Shown here piece by piece: positions 26,051-35,021 of a stretch of DNA of 64,000 bases. Each line of letters opens with the position of its first letter. The stretch's first letter is position 1. The notes beneath the pieces are model-generated. The model did no database searches. It saw only the letters and a list, made by a program, of their open reading frames with translations, and had not been told where the DNA came from. Source of the stretch: Aurantibacter sp034110465 (GTDB lineage: Bacteria > Bacteroidota > Bacteroidia > Flavobacteriales > Flavobacteriaceae); assembly GCA_034110465.1 (NCBI GenBank), contig JAWUZD010000003.1, positions 1 to 64,000 of the forward strand, read 5' to 3'. Position numbers and translations under genes: made by a program.

Positions 26051-26058
26051 CAAATTTA
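26051..26058 (-). promoter_or_regulatory. -7 element of the kinase-regulator operon, within a region of repeated GTTAA/TTAAC
   Basis: On the minus strand this reads TAAATTTG, ending 4 bp before the kinase ATG at 26046, so the mRNA would be nearly leaderless. Around it TTAAC or GTTAA occurs at 26056, 26064, 26078, 26087, 26097, 26109 and 26135, a density that may mark an autoregulatory operator. Confidence 0.45.
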
Positions 26059-26118
26059 ACATTTTAACATTTGCTGTGTTAAGAGTTTAACCTAACGTTA
26101 ACAATTATGTTAAAAAAA

Positions 26119-26715
26119 TTATTTTTTTGACATTTTAACAAGTGAAGTGTGAATTTCCTTAACTATTTTTTTTGTTACATCTAGGTCTTCGTTTTGAATA
26201 ACAAAATCAGATTTTTCTTTTTTTACTATATCCGATGTTTGGTGAGACATAATAGCTTCTACTTTTTCTTTACTTGATATATCTCTAGAAATAACTCTTG
26301 AAAGCCTAATACTTTTATTAGCTACAACTGATATAATAATATCGTAATTATCTTGTGTATTATTTTCAAAAATTAAAGCTGATTCAGATATTACATAAGG
26401 TGTATTTTGTTTAGCAAACCATCTATTAAAATGCCTTGCAACTTTGGGATGTACAATAGCATTCATTTTTTTTAACAACTGCTTATCACTAAAAATTATT
26501 GAGGCTACAAATGGTTTATTTAGCTCACCTTTTATATATGCTTCTTCTCCTAGTAGCTGTTTTAATTGTCTTAATAAGACCTTAGAAGTTACCATAAGTT
26601 TTTTAGCCTCTAAATCTGCTATATAAACAGGAATACCAAATTCTGAAAACATATTTGCTACAGTAGTTTTACCACTACCAATTCCTCCAGTTAGTCCTAC
26701 TTTTAATGGTCTCAT
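26119..26715 (-). CDS. coaE: Dephospho-CoA kinase
   Basis: 198 residues, normal length. It performs the last step of coenzyme A synthesis. The P-loop is VGLTGGIGSGKTTVANMF, the substrate motif is VYIADLEAKKLM (the family has 'D.D...r.l', here D-L-E), and the middle has MNAIVHPKVARHF ('HP.v...'). It overlaps the YbbR gene by 4 bp (start 26715, YbbR stop 26712), so the two are translated together. Confidence 0.94.
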   Translation of the reverse strand: MRPLKVGLTGGIGSGKTTVANMFSEFGIPVYIADLEAKKLMVTSKVLLRQLKQLLGEEAYIKGELNKPFVASIIFSDKQLLKKMNAIVHPKVARHFNRWFAKQNTPYVISESALIFENNTQDNYDIIISVVANKSIRLSRVISRDISSKEKVEAIMSHQTSDIVKKEKSDFVIQNEDLDVTKKIVKEIHTSLVKMSKK

Positions 26716-27671
26716 TCTGTTACAATATAATCAACTTTCTTTAAATTAACTCTAGCCGTTTTAACTCTAGGGTTATTAAATTCTAATTTTGGCACCAAAT
26801 AATCTGTTGTTTTATTAACAGTATCATAATCAATAATTAGTTTGAAATCTGTTTTTTTTATAAAACTAAAATCACTTAGTGTAGTATAATATATTACTGT
26901 TGCATTTTTAGGGAAGTAAGTTACTTTTTCAGTTTTAGGTGTATTAATTAATTGTAGCGGAATTAAAAAAGTACCTTCTGTAAACTTGTCTACTTCTAGA
27001 GACAATTTTACTTTAGAAATATTAGTATCTATGGCTGAGTCAAATTTTTTCAAGTCTAAATTAACCATTATATTTTTAGAGGAATTTACATTTTTTAATT
27101 TCACCATTTTTGTACTAACAAAAGCAATAGTATCTAATATTGATTTAGGGCCAATTAATTTAACATACTTGGGTGAAATTCTTATTGAATCTACACTATC
27201 AAAACCATTAGCAAACTGAATATCTTGTATTAATTTTACCGGTACATTCTTAGTATAATTCACATCAAATTTAAATATCAATTCTTCTGTATTATATAAA
27301 ATTGATTCAGCTGTTTTTGGCAAATAAGAGTTTAATTTCTTTTTATTATCTTTTATTCTAAATAAATAATTTGCAGTCTTAACTAAACTATCTTTTTCAA
27401 AATCAATTTTTATTTTTGGTGAATTAAAAACATAGGATAACCATTTAAACCCATCTGCTTTAAAAGAAACATCTAAGGTTTTATTTTGATTTAATAATAC
27501 CACTTCTACAGGAACATTAACTGTTTCAATTTTAAAACTTATGGTGTTTGTATAATTTTGTGAGAGTTTAGTAATAATTAAAATAAAGAAAGCGATACTT
27601 AAAAATAGCACAAACACATTTAAGCGTTTACTCTTAATAAGTATTTTTAAGCGTATTAATAATTGTTTCAT
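26712..27671 (-). CDS. YbbR-domain membrane-anchored protein
   Basis: 319 residues. One N-terminal membrane helix (about 18-36) anchors extracytoplasmic YbbR-like repeats; conserved 'v.l.gp...ld.i..v...' strings are seen as PKYVKLIGPKSILDTIAFVST. YbbR/CdaR proteins regulate CdaA-type diadenylate cyclases in Firmicutes. Here the gene sits between a glycosyltransferase gene (1-bp overlap) and coaE (4-bp overlap), away from cdaA at 12.6 kb, so a link to c-di-AMP is plausible but unproven. Confidence 0.85.
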   Translation of the reverse strand: MKQLLIRLKILIKSKRLNVFVLFLSIAFFILIITKLSQNYTNTISFKIETVNVPVEVVLLNQNKTLDVSFKADGFKWLSYVFNSPKIKIDFEKDSLVKTANYLFRIKDNKKKLNSYLPKTAESILYNTEELIFKFDVNYTKNVPVKLIQDIQFANGFDSVDSIRISPKYVKLIGPKSILDTIAFVSTKMVKLKNVNSSKNIMVNLDLKKFDSAIDTNISKVKLSLEVDKFTEGTFLIPLQLINTPKTEKVTYFPKNATVIYYTTLSDFSFIKKTDFKLIIDYDTVNKTTDYLVPKLEFNNPRVKTARVNLKKVDYIVTE

Positions 27672-28678
27672 TATAACGATTTAAAAAATAATTTAGGAAA
27701 TAATTCCTCAGCTGATTTATTACTAACCATCAACTTTAGAGTTGATTTTATAAAACCATAACCATAACCTGAAAACTGAATATTAACAGCTAATAAAGCT
27801 TGTATTGCTATACCTATTTGTTTTGTTTTTAATAATGATGAAATAAATACTATTGCGTAATAAAACCCTAATAAAATAATAGGTAAATAAAACTGAAACT
27901 CTAATGACACCAAACTAATAATAACAAAAAACAAAAAAAACGTTGGAAGCCAATATGTTATTTTTTTAGTAGTTGGATGCCACGAATTTAAAATTGGCCT
28001 AACACTACCAAATTTATAAACTTGTGTGTAAAATTTTGACCACGAAATACGTCTTTTATGATATACAAATGCTTTGGCAAACAACTTTGTTTTAAACCCT
28101 AATTTTGTTAATCTAATAGACAGATCTGGATCTTCACCTGGATGAATTTGTCCAAAGCCTGAAGTTTTAAAAAAAGCATCTTTAGAAAGTCCCATATTAA
28201 AACTTCTAGGCTCAAAACTATTTACGCTTTTAGCGTTACCTCTTATTCCTCCGGTGGTAAAAAAACTAGTCATACTAAAATTAATAGCCTTTTGTATATT
28301 TGAAAACGATTTATGTGCAGCATCTGGACCTCCAAAACAATCTACATATTCAATTTCTAGTGCTTTTTTAACTTCTTGGAAGTAATTAGTTGGAAGGATG
28401 CAATCGCTATCTAATATTATAAAATAATTACCATTTGCTTTACGCATACCATAATTCCTAGAATCTCCAGGTCCAGAATTAGGTTTCTGATAATAACTAA
28501 TATTTAAACTTGACTGAAATGATTCTACAACTTCTTTAGAAGAAACTGTAGATCCATCTTCAATTATCACAATTTCAAAATCCTTATCGTCAGACAAATC
28601 CATAAAACTCTGAAGAAGTTCTTGCGTTTCTTCAGGTCTATTATAGACTGGAATAATAAATGAAAATTGTAATTGCAT
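27671..28678 (-). CDS. Family 2 glycosyltransferase
   Basis: 335 residues from ATG 28678; in-frame codons up to 28714 fall within a terminator, so the shorter start MQLQFSFIIPVYNR is chosen. The GT-A fold shows IIPVYNRPEET, VIIEDGS, GPGDSRNYGMRKA, ILDSDC (the DxD metal motif) and HPGEDPDLSIRL (the acceptor 'ED.dl..R' motif). Two or three C-terminal membrane helices follow (about 240-305). It transfers a sugar from a nucleotide donor at the membrane; the acceptor is unknown. It is the first gene of the transcript with ybbR and coaE. Confidence 0.9.
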   Translation of the reverse strand: MQLQFSFIIPVYNRPEETQELLQSFMDLSDDKDFEIVIIEDGSTVSSKEVVESFQSSLNISYYQKPNSGPGDSRNYGMRKANGNYFIILDSDCILPTNYFQEVKKALEIEYVDCFGGPDAAHKSFSNIQKAINFSMTSFFTTGGIRGNAKSVNSFEPRSFNMGLSKDAFFKTSGFGQIHPGEDPDLSIRLTKLGFKTKLFAKAFVYHKRRISWSKFYTQVYKFGSVRPILNSWHPTTKKITYWLPTFFLFFVIISLVSLEFQFYLPIILLGFYYAIVFISSLLKTKQIGIAIQALLAVNIQFSGYGYGFIKSTLKLMVSNKSAEELFPKLFFKSL

Positions 28679-28682
28679 CCTA

Positions 28683-28690
28683 CAAATGTA
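28683..28690 (-). promoter_or_regulatory. -7 element giving a near-leaderless glycosyltransferase transcript
   Basis: Minus-strand TACATTTG, ending 4 bp before the ATG at 28678 and lying just past the terminator of the preceding gene. It supports an independent promoter and the shorter start. Confidence 0.55.
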
Positions 28691-28701
28691 AGTTAAACTC
28701 A

Positions 28702-28730
28702 TAAAAAAAACCACCTAAATAGGTGGCTTT
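28702..28730 (-). terminator. Terminator of the M61 peptidase gene
   Basis: On the minus strand, CCACCT-loop-AGGTGG (28711-28726, loop of 4) is followed by a run of eight T. It ends the peptidase transcript 12 bp before the glycosyltransferase -7 box. Confidence 0.85.
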
Positions 28731-28755
28731 TAAATAAAATATAATTAGTTAAATA

Positions 28756-30657
28756 TTATTTATTTAACCAAGCTTTACGCACATTATTTTGTTTTGCAGT
28801 AGCTTTTGGGTTAACTAATAAAGATTGACCCGTTGTATACGATTGTGTTAAAGCTGTTTTTATACTAACCTCTTCTTCTCCACGTAATAAAACCACATCT
28901 ACTTCTGTTCCTGGTTGCCACATAAATGCGCCACCTAAAACTTGTTGTGCATTTTGCATAGTTAATTCTACTCCATTAATAGATTTAACTACATCATTCT
29001 GTTTTGCCCCAGCATCGTTCCAAAAACTATTTTTAGAAACCAAACCATTAAAATAGAAATTTCCTTTTGCTTGATCTGCTGCAAAAATTAAAGCACCATC
29101 ATTTTGAATATAGTTTGTTTTAACTTTAGATTCGGATAAAACTAAACCTACTTTATTAAAAAACATATTATAGTCAATTGGAGTTCCTCCAGCTACATTA
29201 TTAGTTAAAAAAGCTCCTACACTTGGGTAAGTCATTTCAGTAATTTCAGCAATTAAAGTATCGTCGTTAAAAGGTTTGTTTTTTCCGTATTTATTAGACA
29301 GTTCTTTCATTAAAGATAGCATACTTCTATTACCATTACTTTCTTCGCGCATTAAAATATCTATACACATTCCAATTAAAGCACCTTTACTATAAACGTT
29401 AAGGTATTGACCTGCGTATGGTTCTTCTAAAATATTTTCACTCATTTCAGTAAAACTCATACTGTCATTCATTCCTGAAGCAGATTTTATTTTACCCATT
29501 ACTTTGTTATAAAACTCGTCTTGTTCTACTAAACCTTCATATACTTGAAAATGTGTAGCAAAATACTCAGTTACACCTTCATACATCCATAAATGCTTAG
29601 AAAAAGTAGGTTCGTTATAATCGAAATAATGAACATCTTCAGAATGCACACTTAAAGGTGTTACAATATGAAAAAATTCATGAGAAACTACATCTGTCAT
29701 ACTACTAGCTAATGCTGAATCCGGCATCATTTCTGGTAAAACAACTACTGTAGATGTGTGATGCTCTAATGCTCCAAAGCCTTGTGGCGATCCTTCGCCT
29801 TGTCCAGCTAAATATAAATAGATATCATATCTAGGTGTTGTATTAACATCTCCTAAATATTTTTTCTGAGCTAACATCATTTTTTGCATTACCTCTTTAA
29901 TTTTAGAAGCTTTATGTACGCCATTTGGAGAATACACACTTAATACGATTTTAATATCGCCAACTAAAAATTCTTCAACATCTAATTTCCCATAAAACAT
30001 TGGGTTATCAGTAATATCAAAATAACGTGGTGCAAAATAAGTTGCTTTTACAGAACCATTTTCTAATGTTGTAGTTCCGGTTTCTTGTAATGCAGAAGTA
30101 TGTACAAAATCTGATGGAGAAACTACATCTAATTTATATTGTGCATTTTTTAAACTATCGAAATATCCAATAAATCCGTGTAAATTCATTACATAATTTG
30201 TAGGCTCAATATTTGTTCCTGCCGGAGAAAATGGCACTTCATTACCAATTCCACCTCCACCATTGGCAGATTCCATATCAAAAGTATCGTTTACGTTATA
30301 AGTAATATAATCTAAGTTTTTAGCACTTGTTATAGTCCACGTATTTGTATCTGCTTTAGTTGTAGTTAATTCATTTCCACTGTAATCAAACGCTTTAAAA
30401 TCGTCTATATATTTACCAAAATCACTTACAGAATATGTTCCTTGAACAACTCTTGGTAATCTGTACGTTACCGTTTCAGCTGTAAAACGTCCTGGATTAA
30501 TTATTACAGGCGCTTTATCGTTAGTTACTTTAGTAAGATCTATACTTGTAACAATAGGAGTTGATACTGCTAAATCATTACTGACAGCAGTTTTAGAACC
30601 ATTACAACCTACTAATAGAAAGCTTGCTGCAACAGCTGAAAAGACTAATTTTTTCAT
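28756..30657 (-). CDS. M61-family metallopeptidase lipoprotein with PDZ domain
   Basis: 633 residues. The lipoprotein signal ends in LLVGCNGSKT (Cys at 18). The M61 N-terminal beta domain is followed by the catalytic zinc motif VVSHEFFHIVTPLSVH (HEFFH, about 320-335) and the downstream Glu region WMYEGVTEYFA. The C-terminal part (about 510-600) is a PDZ domain (NDVVKSINGVELTMQNAQQVL). Relatives are glycyl aminopeptidases. A surface or periplasmic peptide-processing role is inferred. Own promoter and terminator, so a single-gene unit. Confidence 0.92.
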   Translation of the reverse strand: MKKLVFSAVAASFLLVGCNGSKTAVSNDLAVSTPIVTSIDLTKVTNDKAPVIINPGRFTAETVTYRLPRVVQGTYSVSDFGKYIDDFKAFDYSGNELTTTKADTNTWTITSAKNLDYITYNVNDTFDMESANGGGGIGNEVPFSPAGTNIEPTNYVMNLHGFIGYFDSLKNAQYKLDVVSPSDFVHTSALQETGTTTLENGSVKATYFAPRYFDITDNPMFYGKLDVEEFLVGDIKIVLSVYSPNGVHKASKIKEVMQKMMLAQKKYLGDVNTTPRYDIYLYLAGQGEGSPQGFGALEHHTSTVVVLPEMMPDSALASSMTDVVSHEFFHIVTPLSVHSEDVHYFDYNEPTFSKHLWMYEGVTEYFATHFQVYEGLVEQDEFYNKVMGKIKSASGMNDSMSFTEMSENILEEPYAGQYLNVYSKGALIGMCIDILMREESNGNRSMLSLMKELSNKYGKNKPFNDDTLIAEITEMTYPSVGAFLTNNVAGGTPIDYNMFFNKVGLVLSESKVKTNYIQNDGALIFAADQAKGNFYFNGLVSKNSFWNDAGAKQNDVVKSINGVELTMQNAQQVLGGAFMWQPGTEVDVVLLRGEEEVSIKTALTQSYTTGQSLLVNPKATAKQNNVRKAWLNK

Positions 30658-30690
30658 CGTTTAATTTTTATTATTTTTTGTATTAGTAGT

Positions 30691-30698
30691 CAAAAGTA
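30691..30698 (-). promoter_or_regulatory. -7 element of the M61 peptidase gene
   Basis: Minus-strand TACTTTTG, a TAnnTTTG match about 33 bp before the ATG at 30657. No clear -33 TTG is seen. Confidence 0.45.
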
Positions 30699-30774
30699 GA
30701 ATTTGTTACACTTTAATCTGTAAACTTTTTGTTAAAATGTTAATTTTATGTTTATGTGTTTATAATGGTATTAG

Positions 30775-30782
30775 TATCTTTG
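30775..30782 (+). promoter_or_regulatory. -7 element of the BatA operon
   Basis: TATCTTTG, a TAnnTTTG match 15 bp before the ATG at 30798. Its position supports that ATG over the upstream GTG at 30756. Confidence 0.5.
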
Positions 30783-30797
30783 ATAAACTTTTTATTC

Positions 30798-32720
30798 ATG
30801 CAGCTTAAACATCCAGAATTACTTTATGCTTTATTTTTGCTGCTTACCCCTATTTTAATTCATTTATTTCAACTTAGAAAGTTTAAAAAAGAAGCCTTTA
30901 CCAACGTCGCTTTCATAAAAGATCTAAAATTAAAAACACGTAAAAGCTCTCAAATTAAAAAATGGCTAATACTGTGTTCTAGATTATTATTTTTAGCTTT
31001 TTTAGTTCTAGCATTCGCACAACCTTATTACTCTAAAAATAATGCTATTAACACAACTCAAGAAACGGTTATATATTTAGACAACTCTTTCAGTTTACAA
31101 GCAAAAGGTAAAGAAGGTGAATTATTGAAACGAGCTATTCAAAGTTTAATACAAGAAGTTCCAGAAAATAGTGTTTTTAGTTTAGTAACAAATAACAACA
31201 CTTACAAAAACACAAGCTTAAACGCTATTAAAAAAGAGTTATTACAAACCAATTACTCTTCCAGTCAGTTAGAATACAAATCGGCTTTATTAAAGTCTGA
31301 ATCCTTATTGAGTAATTCTAAAAACTCTAATAAGAATATTATATTTATAAGTGATTTTCAACAAAGCAGCACCTTATTTAACCGTAATAAAAAAGACTAC
31401 AATTTACAGTTAGTAAAACTAGAAGCAGAATCTAAAAATAATATTTTTATTGACTCACTTTATATTTCCAAAAGAAATACAAACACACTAGAATTAGCAA
31501 TTAAACTAAAAGGTGAAACTTCAAAAAACACTACAATTCCAGTTTCATTATATAACAAAAATCTTTTGGTCACTAAATCCTCAACTGAAAATTTAGAAAA
31601 TGATACCTTATATTTTACAATTCCTACAAGCCAAACATTTGAAGGTGTTTTTAAAATTGAAGATGAAGGGTTAACGTTTGATAATGAATTCTTTTTCAAC
31701 ATAAATAAGCAAGATTTCATCTCAGTTTTAGAAATTAAAGATTCAGATGATACTTCGTTTTTAAATCGAATATTCACTGATGATGAATTTATTTTCACAT
31801 CTAAATCTATTAATACACTAGATTATAGTTTAATAGGAAACCAGAATTTTATTGTACTAAACGAATTGAAAACAATCCCACAATCCTTAATACCTAGTTT
31901 AAATAAGTTTCACAAAAATGGAGGTTCAATTACTATTATACCTCATCAAGAAACAAACATAGACACATACAATTTAGCCTTAAAACAATTTAATATTGGA
32001 AGTTTTAAGACCTTAAACCCAAATAAAAAAAGTGTAACTACAATTAATTATTCGCATCCTATATATGCCAATAATGTTTTTGAAAAACAAGTCAAGAATT
32101 TTCAATATCCAGCTGTAAGTCGTTTTCTAAATTCTAGTTTTAAAAACACATCTAACCTATTAAATTTTGAAGATCAAAGTCCTTTTTTAGTATCCAAAAA
32201 CAATGTTTATATCTTTACATCTTCTTTAAATATAAAGAATTCAAATTTTACGTTGCAAAACATAGTAGTTCCTACATTTTATAATATGGCGTTACAAAGT
32301 TTACAACCACAACAACTCTATTATACAGTTGGAAATGCAGAAACAATTACTGTGGCATCTAAATTAAATAACGATGCGGTTTTAAGTTTAGAAAACAAAA
32401 TAGCTAATTTCATTCCTTTACAACAGAAACAAAAAAACAAAGTCATTATTACTACAGAATCGTTACCTGAATCCGCAGGCAACTACAACATTACGAATAA
32501 AGAAACTATTTTTAAAACTGTAAGTTATAACTACAACACAAAAGAAAGTAAGTTAAACTATCATAACTTAGATCTTTTAAACAATGTAAACGAAACTATA
32601 AGTTCTGTTTTCAACACCCTAAAAAGTGATTTAAAAATCCACGAGCTATGGAAATGGTTTGTTATTTTTGCACTACTTTTTTTATGTATTGAAATGCTAT
32701 TAATAAAATTTTTAAAATGA
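30798..32720 (+). CDS. BatA-domain (aerotolerance N-terminal) membrane protein with VWA-like region
   Basis: 640 residues from ATG 30798 (MQLKHPELLYALFLLL). The N-terminal BatA domain has helix LLYALFLLLTPILIHLFQL, the basic link RKFKKEAFTNVAFIKDL and a second helix about 50-72. A VWA-like region follows with ETVIYLDNSFSLQ (D-x-S-x-S metal-site-like). The middle is probably periplasmic, and a last helix (about 617-636) ends the protein. It belongs to the Bat-type group linked in Bacteroidota to envelope integrity and stress, but no MoxR ATPase is nearby. It overlaps the next gene by 4 bp. Confidence 0.85.
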   Translation: MQLKHPELLYALFLLLTPILIHLFQLRKFKKEAFTNVAFIKDLKLKTRKSSQIKKWLILCSRLLFLAFLVLAFAQPYYSKNNAINTTQETVIYLDNSFSLQAKGKEGELLKRAIQSLIQEVPENSVFSLVTNNNTYKNTSLNAIKKELLQTNYSSSQLEYKSALLKSESLLSNSKNSNKNIIFISDFQQSSTLFNRNKKDYNLQLVKLEAESKNNIFIDSLYISKRNTNTLELAIKLKGETSKNTTIPVSLYNKNLLVTKSSTENLENDTLYFTIPTSQTFEGVFKIEDEGLTFDNEFFFNINKQDFISVLEIKDSDDTSFLNRIFTDDEFIFTSKSINTLDYSLIGNQNFIVLNELKTIPQSLIPSLNKFHKNGGSITIIPHQETNIDTYNLALKQFNIGSFKTLNPNKKSVTTINYSHPIYANNVFEKQVKNFQYPAVSRFLNSSFKNTSNLLNFEDQSPFLVSKNNVYIFTSSLNIKNSNFTLQNIVVPTFYNMALQSLQPQQLYYTVGNAETITVASKLNNDAVLSLENKIANFIPLQQKQKNKVIITTESLPESAGNYNITNKETIFKTVSYNYNTKESKLNYHNLDLLNNVNETISSVFNTLKSDLKIHELWKWFVIFALLFLCIEMLLIKFLK

Positions 32721-33967
32721 ATTTAATCCTAAAATCTGCTAAAATTATAGATATAAATAGTTCGCATCATAATGCAACTAAAGATATTTTAATTGAAAAT
32801 GGAATTATTACCAAAATAGCAGCAAACATAGAAAACGTTAATAATTATCAAGAAATAAACTTAGAGAACTTACACATCTCTCAAGGTTGGTTTGATAGCA
32901 GTGTTTGTTTTGGAGAACCAGGATTTGAAGATAGAGAAACCATACAAAACGGATTAGATGCCGCAGCAAAATCTGGATTTACAAGCGTTTGTATGCAGGC
33001 TAACACCAAACCTGTTTTAAATAACAATTCAGATATTTTTGCCATCAAAGGCAGATCTGCAAATCACGCAGTTAACCTATTACCAATTGGCGCATTAACT
33101 GTAAATAGTGATAGCGTAGACTTAGCTGAATTATACGATATGCTTAAAGCTGGAGCTGTTGCATTTAGCGATTATAAAATTCCTGTAAAAAACCCTAATC
33201 TTTTAAAAATCGCCTTACAATACACTAAAAAATTTAAAGCAGTAGTCTGTTCTTTTCCATTAGAACAACAAATTTCTGGAAAAGGTGTAATGAACGAGGA
33301 ATTAACAAGTACAAAAATTGGACTAAAAGGCTCACCTAACTTAGCAGAAAGCATGCAAGTAGCACGAGATTTATTTTTATTAGAATACACTGAAGGCCAA
33401 CTACATATCCCTACAATTTCAACCAAAGAAAGCGTAGAATTAATTAGAACAGCTAAAGAAAAAGGCTTGAATGTGACATGTAGCGTTGCCATCCATAATT
33501 TATTTTTTACAGATGAAATGCTTTCAGATTTTAATACGCAATACAAAGTAAATCCGCCACTAAGAATTCAAACAGATATTGACGCTTTAATTGAAGGTTT
33601 AAATGATGGTACTATAGATATGGTAACCTCAGATCATAATCCTATTACAATTGAAGACAAAAACGTAGAATTTGAAAATGCTTCTTACGGAACCATTGGT
33701 TTAGAAACTGCTTTTGGTGCATTAAACACCTTGTTCACCACCGAAAAAAGTGTAGATTTCCTAACTAAAGGAAAAAACATTTTTAGTGCAAACACACATT
33801 TTATTGAAGAAGGACAACCTGCAGATTTAGCTCTTTTTAATCCAGAAAGCGAATACACATTTACCAAGAACAATATTCTGTCTAAATCAAAAAATAGCAT
33901 TTTCCTAAATCATGACTTAACAGGAAACGTTTACGGAATTATTTCAAACAATAAACATATATTATAA
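32717..33967 (+). CDS. Dihydroorotase-like protein lacking the metal ligands (probable pseudoenzyme)
   Basis: 416 residues, full length for a class I dihydroorotase/amidohydrolase fold. The overall sequence follows the family: GEPGFEDRETIQNG, GFTSVCMQANT, GVMNEELTSTKIGLKGSP, TSDHNPI, GTIGLETAF. The metal-binding residues are gone. The usual 'D.HvHfReP' is FDSSVCFGEP (both His and the Arg lost), the 'H.E/HCED' segment is CSFPLEQ, the 'H.ST' His is LHIPTIST (His to Pro), and 'E.tPHHL' is SVAIHNL. Only the late Asp of TSDHNP remains. Catalysis is therefore unlikely; a structural or regulatory role, as with the inactive partners of some aspartate transcarbamoylases, is possible. Confidence 0.85.
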   Translation: MNLILKSAKIIDINSSHHNATKDILIENGIITKIAANIENVNNYQEINLENLHISQGWFDSSVCFGEPGFEDRETIQNGLDAAAKSGFTSVCMQANTKPVLNNNSDIFAIKGRSANHAVNLLPIGALTVNSDSVDLAELYDMLKAGAVAFSDYKIPVKNPNLLKIALQYTKKFKAVVCSFPLEQQISGKGVMNEELTSTKIGLKGSPNLAESMQVARDLFLLEYTEGQLHIPTISTKESVELIRTAKEKGLNVTCSVAIHNLFFTDEMLSDFNTQYKVNPPLRIQTDIDALIEGLNDGTIDMVTSDHNPITIEDKNVEFENASYGTIGLETAFGALNTLFTTEKSVDFLTKGKNIFSANTHFIEEGQPADLALFNPESEYTFTKNNILSKSKNSIFLNHDLTGNVYGIISNNKHIL

Positions 33968-34299
33968 TGACACAAGATACTATTGATCAAGGAAGAACTT
34001 ATGCAGTAGTAAGTTACTTAACCGTAATAGGTTCTATAATTGCTATTATTATGAATAGCGATGTAAAAAATCCATTTACAACATTTCACAACAGACAAGG
34101 ATTAGGTTTATGCTTATCTTATTTAATTTTTGGCTACGTACAAGGTTTATACGATAACTGGTTAATTACACTTCCTTTTATGGTTTGTTTTGGGCTATTG
34201 TTAATTTTTGGGGTAGCAACAGCTGCTACAGGGAAAATGATTTTAATTCCAGTAATTGGACCTTTCTTTCAAAAAATATTTGCAAATATTATAAAATAA
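33967..34299 (+). CDS. Small multi-pass membrane protein, DUF4870/Tic20-like
   Basis: 110 residues with three or four membrane helices (about 15-32, 50-66, 70-88 and possibly 92-103). The motif HNRQGLGLCLSYLIF matches the conserved 'HarQgl.l....' of DUF4870/Tic20-like proteins. Function unknown. The ATG shares one base with the stop of the dihydroorotase-like gene (TAATG), and the esterase starts 3 bp later, so all four genes from BatA form one operon. Confidence 0.75.
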   Translation: MTQDTIDQGRTYAVVSYLTVIGSIIAIIMNSDVKNPFTTFHNRQGLGLCLSYLIFGYVQGLYDNWLITLPFMVCFGLLLIFGVATAATGKMILIPVIGPFFQKIFANIIK

Positions 34300-34302
34300 A
34301 AA

Positions 34303-34950
34303 ATGAGTAATTTAGTTTTAGAACACATAGTTAGACCTTCAACATTAAAGGAAAACGCACCAGTATTAATTTTGCTTCACGGTTATGGAAGCGATGAAAA
34401 CGATTTATTTTCTTTTGCTCAAGAATTACCTGAAGAGTTATTTATAATTTCTGCAAAAGCACCTTATCCAATGGAACCTTATGGAAATGCTTGGTATGCT
34501 ATAAATTTTGATGCAGACAAAGGTAAATGGAGTGATAATGATGAGGCTATAAAATCTAGAGACCTAATTGCTAAATTTATAGATCAAATTTGTGAAACAT
34601 ATCCTGTAAACAAAGACAATATTAATTTATTAGGTTTTAGCCAAGGTTGTATTTTAAGTTTTGCTGTGGCCTTTACATATCCAGAAAAACTAAAAAATAT
34701 TATAGGTTTAAGTGGTTATATTAATCAAGATTTATTTGTAACGCAACCAAAAGAAGCATACAAGCACTTAAATATTTATAGTTCTCACGGAAGTGTAGAT
34801 CAAGTTATACCTGTAGATTGGGCAAGAAAAACAGGACCTTTTTTAGAAGCTTTAGACCTTAATTTTAAATACAATGAATTCCCTGTTGGTCATGGCGTTG
34901 CTACACAAAATTTTTATGAATTTAAAAATTGGTTAGCAGAATTAATTTAA
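34303..34950 (+). CDS. Alpha/beta hydrolase of the phospholipase/carboxylesterase family
   Basis: 215 residues, typical of this family. The oxyanion-hole region is LILLHGYGSDENDL, the nucleophile elbow is LLGFSQGCIL (GFSQG, Ser about 117), the catalytic Asp is in GSVDQVIPV and the His in VGHGV. No signal peptide, so cytoplasmic. Esterases of this group act on short acyl esters; the substrate is unknown. Last gene of the BatA operon. Confidence 0.93.
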   Translation: MSNLVLEHIVRPSTLKENAPVLILLHGYGSDENDLFSFAQELPEELFIISAKAPYPMEPYGNAWYAINFDADKGKWSDNDEAIKSRDLIAKFIDQICETYPVNKDNINLLGFSQGCILSFAVAFTYPEKLKNIIGLSGYINQDLFVTQPKEAYKHLNIYSSHGSVDQVIPVDWARKTGPFLEALDLNFKYNEFPVGHGVATQNFYEFKNWLAELI

Positions 34951-34969
34951 TGGCTTCAAAAGACAAAAA

Positions 34970-35000
34970 AAGCACATCAATTGAGATGATTTTTTTATAG
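34970..35000 (+). terminator. Weak terminator after the BatA operon
   Basis: A short CATC...GATG stem (around 34979-34991) followed by seven T, 40 bp after the esterase stop. The stem is weak, so this is a tentative call. Confidence 0.35.
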
Positions 35001-35021
35001 GAAATAATTTTAGAAAGTACA

